A stretch of 14,062 nt of DNA from Nitrososphaerales archaeon TH5894. Lineage in GTDB: Archaea > Thermoproteota > Nitrososphaeria > Nitrososphaerales > Nitrososphaeraceae. Both the position numbers and the translations under genes were made by a program. Shown here piece after piece: positions 7,356 through 13,730 of the stretch. The stretch spans positions 1-14,062 of the forward strand of contig JAATVK010000094.1 of assembly GCA_014523485.1 (NCBI GenBank), written 5' to 3'. Position 1 is the first letter of the stretch; every line of letters starts with the position of its first letter. The notes below the pieces were generated by a model, which had not been told where the DNA came from, made no database searches, and was given only the letters and a program-made list of their open reading frames with translations.

Positions 7356-8240
7356 TTAATAAAGGTTAAATAAATTTTTTACAACATTTAATGCTTCGTG
7401 TTCATGAGGTAATTTGTTAATATACTTTAATTGATAATTAAGGACTTGTAATCCGCATGCTAGACTTTCTAAAGCAGTCTTACTTGAACTTTCTAAAAGT
7501 TTTCCATTAACAAATTTTATATCAATATATGTATTATATTTTTTTAATAAGTCAGGCATATCTTTGTATGGAGTAGGATTATATGTTCTATCATGTATGT
7601 ATATATTGTGTGTTAAATTTCTATCTTTGATATAATTTAAAGCCTTCTGAATATCGATAGCTTCAGTTTTAATAGTAATTGCATCATATTTATCATCTTT
7701 ATTGAAGCTACTTATATTTTCATTGAATAATTCTGTATCCACAGGATTTGGTAGATAATAAGACTTATTAGCTAATTTTAATAGATCTGGCGTAGAGACT
7801 AAAACAATATCAGCTAGATGTTGCATCGTCTGTTGTATAGATCCTGTATACCCATTTCTAAGTAACCATAACTTATTTTTCATTTTTACTCCAACTCGCT
7901 TTAATCTCAATGCTAAACTAATACTTTTTTTATAATTACCACGTAACTCAGTCCCATGATAGTGTAAAATGATTTTCTTTTTATTCCCATATCTTCTTCG
8001 TAATTTATAGACTAGGGCATCCACGCTGTGTAAATGTATGATGTCATAAGAAGCAGATTCATTTAAGGATGTATTATAAAAATTCTCTTTTTCTACTAAT
8101 ATTACATTATTTTTATAATATTCTTTTATACCATATTTATCTGGTATAGCTATTACTTTTGACTTGACACCTTGTTTCTCTTGAAATTTTGCTAATATAC
8201 AAGCCACACCTGCCTGGTCATTAATGTGTAAAATCTTCAA
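7356..8240 (-). CDS. Short GT-B glycosyltransferase, tandem paralogue A (TTG start)
   Basis: A 294-residue glycosyltransferase-like protein. The N-terminal half has strand MKILHI followed by DQAGVACILAK (8-18), YDIIHLHSVDAL (65-76) and KKIILHYHGT (88-97). The linker has LVSTPDLL (147-154) and YLPNPVD (162-168). The C-terminal half keeps an E-x7-E pair, Glu250 and Glu258, in the stretch ESSSKTALESLACGL typical of retaining GT4 enzymes. It is clearly shorter than the usual 350-400 residues, mostly because the second domain is compact. The start is TTG (8240-8238): an in-frame TAG lies two codons upstream, no ATG is available, and a later start would remove the first beta strand. It is homologous over its whole length to the gene at 9047-9967. 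Substrate unknown; a surface-glycan role is inferred from context. Confidence 0.78.
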   Translation of the reverse strand: MKILHINDQAGVACILAKFQEKQGVKSKVIAIPDKYGIKEYYKNNVILVEKENFYNTSLNESASYDIIHLHSVDALVYKLRRRYGNKKKIILHYHGTELRGNYKKSISLALRLKRVGVKMKNKLWLLRNGYTGSIQQTMQHLADIVLVSTPDLLKLANKSYYLPNPVDTELFNENISSFNKDDKYDAITIKTEAIDIQKALNYIKDRNLTHNIYIHDRTYNPTPYKDMPDLLKKYNTYIDIKFVNGKLLESSSKTALESLACGLQVLNYQLKYINKLPHEHEALNVVKNLFNLY

Positions 8241-8428
8241 ATTCTAATTATATTAAACTAAAATAATAGATATTAATAACATTTTGTATAGGATTTAATG
8301 AATTTACAAACCAAATAATATTTTTAACTTAGCTATATAAATTAGAATCTTTCGCTAATCTTTAAATTATACGATAGAAGAACTTAAGTTAACAAATATA
8401 ATAATATTAGGCAGCAAAGAACAAGTAA

Positions 8429-8554
8429 ATGACCGATTTCCCAACAGATAAATGGTTAAAGATATCTTATAAAGATATAGTAATTAATCTTGTAGCTATT
8501 GTAAGGTATAAAATAATGAATTTATCATTGATTAGTGTAATAGAATTTGTATAA
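8429..8554 (+). CDS. Possible small protein of 41 residues (uncertain)
   Basis: An ATG-to-TAA frame on the plus strand encodes 41 residues: a polar start (MTDFPTDKWLKISYKD) followed by a moderately hydrophobic tail (IVINLVAIV and later LSLISVIEFV). An AT-rich box (AAATATAATAAT, about 8394-8405) lies about 29 nt ahead of the ATG, compatible with leaderless transcription. The frame is the longest in an otherwise empty 806-bp gap and lies on the strand opposite to the flanking genes. I recognise no family; it may be chance or a remnant. Confidence 0.2.
   Translation: MTDFPTDKWLKISYKDIVINLVAIVRYKIMNLSLISVIEFV
8462..8478. repeat. Short perfect hairpin
   Basis: ATATCTT (8462-8468) and AAGATAT (8472-8478) form a 7-bp stem with a 3-nt loop. 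It lies inside the uncertain 41-codon frame. Such stems arise often by chance in AT-rich DNA. Confidence 0.4.
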
Positions 8555-8708
8555 TTTAATTTAATGTACATTTGAACCCACTATAATACTAGGCGATAGA
8601 TAAGGGATATACTAAAATAACAAATCTTATTCCAGGAGGTCTATAAAAAATTTAGATATATTTATATTAAAAAATATGTTACCAAAGGTGAATCATCAAT
8701 TATACATT

Positions 8709-8771
8709 TAAAGATAGTAAAGATCTTCTTAATTTAGTGAAACAGTACTTTAGTATAATATGCTATCTTTA
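8709..8771. repeat. 9-bp inverted repeat pair
   Basis: TAAAGATAG (8709-8717) is the exact reverse complement of CTATCTTTA (8763-8771), with 45 nt between. No target-site duplication or transposase is apparent, so it is recorded only as structure in the gap. Confidence 0.4.
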
Positions 8772-8921
8772 TTAGTCAAATTCGTCAGAATAGAGAACAT
8801 TATAATATCTTTAGTAAGTTGTATTTTCTTTTTTAAATTACATTCCACAATTATAAACTTTTCCTATTTTTCAAGATCTTTTATCTATGATAATATTGAA
8901 TTTTTCTAATCTGAAATCAAG

Positions 8922-8956
8922 ATTAAAATGAATATCGATATTATATTCATTTTAAT
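8922..8956. repeat. Perfect 14-bp inverted repeat
   Basis: ATTAAAATGAATAT (8922-8935) and ATATTCATTTTAAT (8943-8956) are exact reverse complements around the 7-nt loop CGATATT. It lies about 90 nt beyond the stop of the minus-strand glycosyltransferase at 9047. No T-run follows on that strand, so a role in transcript stability, a protein-binding site or a mobile-element end are all open. Confidence 0.75.
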
Positions 8957-9046
8957 GTATTTTATATTGCTATGCCTAATTCTTTATTCCTCTCTTCAAG
9001 GTAATATGGTGCATTATTATATTACTTCTCACTCTCATAAATTAAA

Positions 9047-9967
9047 TCAAACCTTGTTATATATTTTTAAAAGTTCATTTGTAACGTTTAGTGGATTATG
9101 TATCTCAGGTAGTCGGTTTATATATTCTAATTTATAATTCAAAACCTTTAGTCCACACGCAAGAGACTCTAGTGCAGTTTTACTAAAATTTTCCAGTATT
9201 TTATCATTAACTATTCTTATATCTACATAGACAGAGTATTTTTTTAAAAAATTAGGTATTTCTTCATATAAGATAGGTGTTTTGGTTCTATCTAGTACTT
9301 CAATTTTTAGATCAATATTATTTTCCTTACAATAATGTAAGGTCTTTTGGATATCTCCAGATGATGTTTGTATGGTCAGAGCATTATTATTATTTACTTT
9401 ATTAGGAATAGTATCATTTTTCGAAAAATGGTCTACATCAACTGGGTTTGGAAGATATATTGCATGAGGTAATAATAATAAAAGATCAGGTGTTGAAACC
9501 AGTATTTCATTAGCTAATTTCTGGGATTCTGTTCGTAATGAATTATAATATCCCATTTGTATGAGCTTTAACCTATTCTTTACTTTTGCTGCAAAGGATT
9601 TTGTTCTAGTTTTAGTATTTTGGATAGTAGAACTATTTGGGATGTTTTTATTTTTCAGCCCTCGTATATCTGTACCATGATAATGAAGAATAATTTTTTT
9701 TGAATTTCCGAATGCTTTGCGTATTTTAATTACTAATTGCTCAACACTATGAATATGTATAATATCTGCACTTTTAGCTTCAGAAAGACAATATTCTACA
9801 AAATTGGCTCGATCAACTAAATCAACATAATCTTTATAAAATTTTAATATTCCATATTTATCAATTTTATTGGATGACAAAACCTTTGATTCTATATTAT
9901 TCATTCTCTGATATTTGGCTAAGATACATGCTACACCAGCCTGATCATGAATATGTAATACTTTCAA
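9047..9967 (-). CDS. Short GT-B glycosyltransferase, tandem paralogue B (TTG start)
   Basis: A 306-residue glycosyltransferase-like protein, paralogous to the one at 7356-8240. Shared blocks include DQAGVACILAK (8-18), KKIILHYHGT (90-99), ILVSTPDLL (155-163), YLPNPVD (171-177) and SKTALESLACGL (262-273), with the E-x7-E pair at Glu259/Glu267. It differs by an insertion of roughly ten residues rich in Asn, Ser and Thr after HYHGTDIRG, in the acceptor-facing N-domain. I place the start at the TTG of 9967-9965, giving MKVLHIHDQAG, which aligns exactly with the TTG start of its paralogue. TTG codons at 9970 and 9982 would add one and five residues. A TTTTTATC box centred about 26 nt upstream supports this choice. 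Acceptor or donor cannot be read; surface-glycan assembly is inferred. Confidence 0.78.
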   Translation of the reverse strand: MKVLHIHDQAGVACILAKYQRMNNIESKVLSSNKIDKYGILKFYKDYVDLVDRANFVEYCLSEAKSADIIHIHSVEQLVIKIRKAFGNSKKIILHYHGTDIRGLKNKNIPNSSTIQNTKTRTKSFAAKVKNRLKLIQMGYYNSLRTESQKLANEILVSTPDLLLLLPHAIYLPNPVDVDHFSKNDTIPNKVNNNNALTIQTSSGDIQKTLHYCKENNIDLKIEVLDRTKTPILYEEIPNFLKKYSVYVDIRIVNDKILENFSKTALESLACGLKVLNYKLEYINRLPEIHNPLNVTNELLKIYNKV

Positions 9968-9989
9968 CAAACAAGTAAACAATAAACGA

Positions 9990-9997
9990 GATAAAAA
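9990..9997 (-). promoter_or_regulatory. Putative TATA box of paralogue B
   Basis: On the minus strand TTTTTATC is centred about 26 nt before the TTG at 9967, the leaderless spacing. This favours that start over the upstream TTG at 9982. Confidence 0.4.
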
Positions 9998-10075
9998 TAT
10001 TTAGAAAAGAATAATTAACTAGTTAATAAAATTTGAACATTTTAAAATAAGTTTATCAATGGTTATGAAAAATAA

Positions 10076-10519
10076 TTATTTATTACCATCTTTATTATCT
10101 TTATCGAATTTTTCAGACTTGGGAATTTTGTTACCTTTTGTAATTTTTAACAGCATTTCTCTCATATCTTTTTTTTCTTGTTCAGTGATCTTACCATCTA
10201 TAAGATCTATGACAAAAAGCCACATAATTGCTCCGATTCTATTTTCATTAAATAATGCTTCAGCTTCTACTCGCCATTGACTCTTTCGATGCCAATAGCC
10301 TATTATAATTGCAAGAGGGACATATATAGCTATGAATGTCATCGCAAATCCAATAATATTTCCTCCTGTTAACGAATCTATAGCTGGCATTCTGTCAATC
10401 AATAATCTATATTGAATAACAATAAAATTTGCAAATGTCATTAAAAAAATAAGATATATACTATGACCTTGTCTAAAATCCAACCATCGTCTTCTAAACC
10501 AGTTATTATTTTTTTTCAA
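10076..10519 (-). CDS. Small membrane protein of unknown function (TTG start)
   Basis: A 147-residue protein with a basic, aromatic N-terminus (WFRRRWLDFRQGHS, 7-20), two predicted transmembrane helices (about 21-40 and 54-75), and a cytoplasmic C-terminal part. That part contains EALFNENRIGAIMWLFVIDLIDG and a charged amphipathic helix ITEQEKKDMREMLLKI (111-126), ending in a Lys/Asp-rich tail. The well-structured sequence suggests a conserved archaeal family, but I cannot name a function. The start is TTG (10519-10517): an in-frame TAG lies six codons upstream, no ATG exists between, and the first internal Met (residue 27) is inside helix 1. It lies 50 bp after the GT-C-like gene and has its own TATA-like box, so it may be read both within that unit and alone. 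Confidence 0.72.
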   Translation of the reverse strand: MKKNNNWFRRRWLDFRQGHSIYLIFLMTFANFIVIQYRLLIDRMPAIDSLTGGNIIGFAMTFIAIYVPLAIIIGYWHRKSQWRVEAEALFNENRIGAIMWLFVIDLIDGKITEQEKKDMREMLLKITKGNKIPKSEKFDKDNKDGNK

Positions 10520-10539
10520 TGTATCGTAGTTCTATTGAT

Positions 10540-10548
10540 TTAGATAAA
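10540..10548 (-). promoter_or_regulatory. Putative TATA box of the small membrane protein gene
   Basis: On the minus strand TTTATCTAA is centred about 25 nt before the TTG at 10519, at leaderless spacing. Confidence 0.4.
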
Positions 10549-10569
10549 TTGTTTACTAATGCGATCTTG

Positions 10570-12003
10570 TTATTTTTCTATAATTATAAAATTACCTTGT
10601 GAAAAAAGTAATTTTATTGGTTCCTTTGAATTAATTTTATCTGCTAATGTAATATGAACTCCATTATGTGAGGATTTAGTATAACTGTACTGAAATGTTC
10701 GCTGATCCTTTAATAAAATTTTCATCCAACCGTTGAGATAAGGATCTCCATAAATAATGGATTTTGGATTAGTATGATTATTTAACCAGTCTATAACTAT
10801 TGAGAGATCCCTATTATGGACTATATCAATGGAATTAAATTGCATTGTAGAAGGAACAAAAAATTGAGTATACTCTGCAAATATCCCATAAATTGGAAAA
10901 GCATAGTCATAAGGGAAGCTCATGTAAAATAAGCCTATGATTATATAAAAAGAAATAACTGGTAAAAGTAACCTATAATTTGGTTTATCTTTATAATTGG
11001 AGAATAATCTAATCAATCCATAAGAAGAAAAAATTGACATAAATATTCCGGAAATTATAATCCATCGGTCTGGTAATAATATTGCTGAATGTGGTAATAT
11101 TATCCAGGTAAATGATCCAAGTAAAGCAATACTTAGTGGAATATATAACAATAATTCATGCAAATATTTTAACCCATAAATAAAAAGTGGCAATGATAAA
11201 ATATTCATCATTATAAATAGAATTCCTAAATTTAATGGACTATAATTTTCATTCTCTTTTATATTGCCAGTTAATATATTATTTATAGAATTAATAAGTG
11301 AATCATTTTTAGTATTATCAACTAATACTAAAAAACTGATTATACTAATTATAATTATTGTTAAAGAAATAATATATTTTATATCCTTTTTTATCGAAAA
11401 ATAAATTGATAATGATGTAATTAATAAAAAGGCAACCATGTTATCAGTTAATAGAGTTAAAATTACTAATGAAATGATCATACCAAAATGAAATATTCTT
11501 ATATTGGAGACATTTCTTATATTGGAGAAATAGACTTTTCTGTCTTTTATGATTAAGTAAATAATTAAGAAAGTAAATGACAATGCAAGAATGTCCTTTT
11601 GCAAGTCCCAAGTGGTTCTCAAAGCAGAAATTTGAAATAAAATAAATACAGTCATTAACAAAGCAGGCTTTAAATCAAGACCTTTTACTTTTAATAATAA
11701 ATAAATTGAAACAGAAAATAGGCCATATGTTATTGATGATAAACTTAGTACAAGACCCTGTGGATGGAGAGGGATAAATGATTTAAATATGTATAGTAAA
11801 TATGGATAAAACTGGAATGAATCATTTTGAAATGTGCTATTTACTTTATCAGCTAAAGGAATATAATAGTTTATAATATCATAACCAATTGGATAAGGAT
11901 AAGCAATAAGGTCAGGTATAATTCTAATAAAACACCCTAAAAGAAAAAAAAATAAGAGATTTTTAATTACTTTTAGATCTAAAGTAAATGAAATCACTTT
12001 CAA
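10570..12003 (-). CDS. Polytopic membrane protein, GT-C-like glycosyltransferase candidate (TTG start)
   Basis: A 477-residue integral membrane protein with about ten hydrophobic helices between residues 13 and 375 and a soluble C-terminal domain (about 385-477) that includes VIDWLNNHTNPKSIIYGDPYL. The first helix is followed by an extracytoplasmic loop PYPIGYDIINYYIPLA (36-51). An acidic residue in this loop (Asp42) is the hallmark position of GT-C lipid-sugar-dependent transferases, and a C-terminal soluble domain after the membrane part fits the same superfamily. No closer family is recognised. The start is TTG (12003-12001): an in-frame TGA stop sits directly before it, and the only nearby alternative is GTG at codon 3. 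The gene follows the aminotransferase stop by 29 bp. It probably adds sugars outside the membrane, which is inference. Confidence 0.7.
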   Translation of the reverse strand: MKVISFTLDLKVIKNLLFFFLLGCFIRIIPDLIAYPYPIGYDIINYYIPLADKVNSTFQNDSFQFYPYLLYIFKSFIPLHPQGLVLSLSSITYGLFSVSIYLLLKVKGLDLKPALLMTVFILFQISALRTTWDLQKDILALSFTFLIIYLIIKDRKVYFSNIRNVSNIRIFHFGMIISLVILTLLTDNMVAFLLITSLSIYFSIKKDIKYIISLTIIIISIISFLVLVDNTKNDSLINSINNILTGNIKENENYSPLNLGILFIMMNILSLPLFIYGLKYLHELLLYIPLSIALLGSFTWIILPHSAILLPDRWIIISGIFMSIFSSYGLIRLFSNYKDKPNYRLLLPVISFYIIIGLFYMSFPYDYAFPIYGIFAEYTQFFVPSTMQFNSIDIVHNRDLSIVIDWLNNHTNPKSIIYGDPYLNGWMKILLKDQRTFQYSYTKSSHNGVHITLADKINSKEPIKLLFSQGNFIIIEK

Positions 12004-12020
12004 TCAAGTAGTTTTATAAT

Positions 12021-12028
12021 TATATATA
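12021..12028 (-). promoter_or_regulatory. Putative TATA box of the GT-C-like gene
   Basis: TATATATA lies 18-25 nt before the TTG at 12003, in the 29-bp gap after the aminotransferase stop. It could start a leaderless transcript independent of the upstream gene. Confidence 0.4.
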
Positions 12029-12032
12029 CATA

Positions 12033-13367
12033 TCATAGAATTTTAGATTCTATTATTGATCTTGTTGAGTTTAACAATTTGTCTATGTCAACTTTAGAAT
12101 GTTGATAAGAAATTGCTCCCATTTTGGATGGCAAAAAGAATATTTTATGTTTAGAAATTAAAGCAAAATGATATTTCCTTAATTTTTCTTTATCAGCCAA
12201 CGCTACATCAGTTGCATTATTAATTTCCCTTACATTATTATTTAAAAAATGTACGTTAAAAAGTGAACCTATTCCTGTTATTTTGACATCGGCATTATTC
12301 TCATCGAATATTTTTTGAAGTTCTTTTCTTGTATATGCTCCAAGCTCGTTGATCTTTGAATAAACTATCTTTTTATTATTTTGTAAAAATTCGAGAGTTT
12401 TTAATCCAGCCGTCATTGTAACTGGGTTAGCTGAAAAAGTGCCACCTCCAATGGAACAAATTAAATTTTTATTAGTTTTATCATTCGGATTAGAAAGGGA
12501 TAAAATTTCGTTTTTACCGCAAACTATGCCTATTGGTAATCCTCCTCCTGCTATTTTACCTAAAGTAAATAAATCTGGATCTAATTTGAACATCTTATAT
12601 GCTCCATGAATGGATAATCTAAAACCAGTTACAATTTCGTCTAGGATGAATATAATATTGTTTTTCTTAGAAAATTCTTGTAATCCTTGTAGGTAATCAT
12701 TATTAGGTGTTATACATCCAGCACCACCTAGAATAGGTTCAACTATTATACATGCTAATTCTTCCTTTACGTTGTTTAATAATTGTAAAGATGTATCTAG
12801 GTCATTAAAAGGAATCGATTTAATGTATTTATTATCTACGTCTAATCCTAAGCCTTCGTTAATTTCAAAAGGATAATTTACACTTTCAAGCAATGAAGAA
12901 TTAAATCCATGCCATCCCCCTATTATTTTAGCAACTATTTTCTTTCTAGTGGCTGCACGAGCCAGTCGTACTGCATACATAGTAGCCTCTGATCCTGTTG
13001 TGGCAAACCGCAATTTTTCTGCCTTTGGCATCAGTCTTTGGATAGTCTCAGCCAATTCAATACTTAAACTGTTGACAGTACCATACAAGGTACCATTTTT
13101 TACTTGTTTTGATAGAGCGAGAGAAACATTTTGTGGTGAATGACCTAAAATCAGTGCCCAATGGCCCATCCAATAATCAGTATATGTATTACTATCTACA
13201 TCAACAAGGTATTTTCCAGTCGCCTCCTTAACACAAAAAGGATAAGGCGTAAAAAATCTAATATTATGACTTATTCCTCCTGGAAAAAACTTTAATGATT
13301 TTTGATAAAGTAGATTAGAATGCTTCGTATTTTTCTTATAATTTCTTTCTAGGTTATTAATAGACAT
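12033..13367 (-). CDS. Glutamate-1-semialdehyde 2,1-aminomutase family PLP enzyme (class III)
   Basis: A fold-type I, class III aminotransferase of 444 residues, closest by motif to GSA aminomutase (HemL). Cofactor motifs are ATTGSEATM (122-130, phosphate binding), GWHG (151-154, stacking and gate), VEPILGG (209-215), ILDEIVTGFR (241-250, Asp243 for the pyridine nitrogen), the Schiff-base lysine Lys271 in TLGKIAGGGLPIG, and GGGTFSANPVTM (307-318). The glycine/serine-rich gating-loop motif that follows YHG in true GSA aminomutases is absent; FNSSLLESVNYPFEI stands there. This may therefore be a divergent aminomutase or an aminotransferase making a surface-glycan precursor rather than the haem enzyme. 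The ATG at 13367 lies about 30 nt after a TATA-like palindrome. It heads the minus-strand series and is divergent from 16S rRNA. Confidence 0.82.
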   Translation of the reverse strand: MSINNLERNYKKNTKHSNLLYQKSLKFFPGGISHNIRFFTPYPFCVKEATGKYLVDVDSNTYTDYWMGHWALILGHSPQNVSLALSKQVKNGTLYGTVNSLSIELAETIQRLMPKAEKLRFATTGSEATMYAVRLARAATRKKIVAKIIGGWHGFNSSLLESVNYPFEINEGLGLDVDNKYIKSIPFNDLDTSLQLLNNVKEELACIIVEPILGGAGCITPNNDYLQGLQEFSKKNNIIFILDEIVTGFRLSIHGAYKMFKLDPDLFTLGKIAGGGLPIGIVCGKNEILSLSNPNDKTNKNLICSIGGGTFSANPVTMTAGLKTLEFLQNNKKIVYSKINELGAYTRKELQKIFDENNADVKITGIGSLFNVHFLNNNVREINNATDVALADKEKLRKYHFALISKHKIFFLPSKMGAISYQHSKVDIDKLLNSTRSIIESKIL

Positions 13368-13391
13368 CTATGGAAACTGAACAAATGATAG

Positions 13392-13403
13392 AACTTATAA
13401 GTT
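13392..13403 (-). promoter_or_regulatory. TATA box within a 12-bp palindrome
   Basis: AACTTATAAGTT is a perfect palindrome centred about 30 nt before the aminomutase-like ATG (13367), near the position of a leaderless archaeal TATA box. Its symmetry means it could also recruit TBP toward the 16S side or bind a dimeric regulator. Confidence 0.45.
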
Positions 13404-13443
13404 ATGAATCCAAAACATTTTAATTCATAAAGTTAACAAAAAG

Positions 13444-13452
13444 TTTATATTA
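13444..13452 (+). promoter_or_regulatory. Candidate distal rRNA promoter TATA box
   Basis: TTTATATTA preceded by an A-rich stretch lies about 285 nt before the mature 16S start, on the + strand. It is one of two TATA-like boxes upstream of the rRNA gene. It is a weaker call than the one at 13517 because the surrounding DNA is AT-rich. Confidence 0.3.
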
Positions 13453-13516
13453 TATTCGTTACCATAATACTAGCTCACAATATTCCATATTTGCTGTCTA
13501 AAATTTAGACCTAAGG

Positions 13517-13523
13517 TTTATAT
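13517..13523 (+). promoter_or_regulatory. Candidate 16S rRNA promoter TATA box
   Basis: TTTATAT preceded by CCTAAGG lies where base composition switches from AT-rich spacer to the more GC-balanced leader. Transcription would then begin near 13545, giving a leader of about 185 nt before mature 16S rRNA. Confidence 0.45.
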
Positions 13524-13644
13524 GATGCAGCATAAGATGGAATCTAGAACGCAAGGCATAGGCGGCATCAATAATGATGTTGGTCATGGTACCAAAATGT
13601 GACTTATTGATCTCCATTTGCGCTCATATTATGAGGATTTAATA

Positions 13645-13670
13645 TAACCTATTAGATCTGATATAGGTTA
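13645..13670 (+). repeat. Hairpin in the 16S leader
   Basis: TAACCTAT (13645-13652) and ATAGGTTA (13663-13670) form a perfect 8-bp stem around the 10-nt loop TAGATCTGAT, ending about 60 nt before mature 16S. It may be a leader element for rRNA processing or antitermination; no T-run follows. Confidence 0.5.
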
Positions 13671-13730
13671 CAAACCCGCACAATTCATGATTGTCCGGCC
13701 GTACTCTTATTATATATTATTAAAAGGATT

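Larger units (their letters stand above)
8241..9046. other. Gene-free 806-bp region between the tandem paralogues
   Basis: No gene of normal size is supported. The best coding candidate is a 41-codon frame at 8429-8554 (+), listed separately. The region carries a perfect 14-bp inverted repeat at 8922-8956, a 9-bp inverted repeat pair at 8709-8717/8763-8771 and a 7-bp hairpin at 8462-8478. No remnant of a glycosyltransferase was recognised in any frame, so it is not obviously a degraded third copy. Confidence 0.55.

Noticed and set aside
8634..8640. AGGAGGT, a perfect Shine-Dalgarno-like sequence
   Set aside because: The nearest downstream ATG is more than 30 nt away and opens a frame of only about ten codons; likely chance.
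8928..9137. 69-codon plus-strand frame with a hydrophobic start
   Set aside because: It begins inside the perfect inverted repeat and its second half overlaps the conserved 3' end of the minus-strand glycosyltransferase. No promoter is evident and the sequence resembles no family.
10059..10280. 73-codon plus-strand frame
   Set aside because: Antisense to the small membrane protein, which has clear transmembrane segments and a better start context.
12949..13143. 64-codon plus-strand frame
   Set aside because: Antisense to conserved PLP-enzyme motifs.
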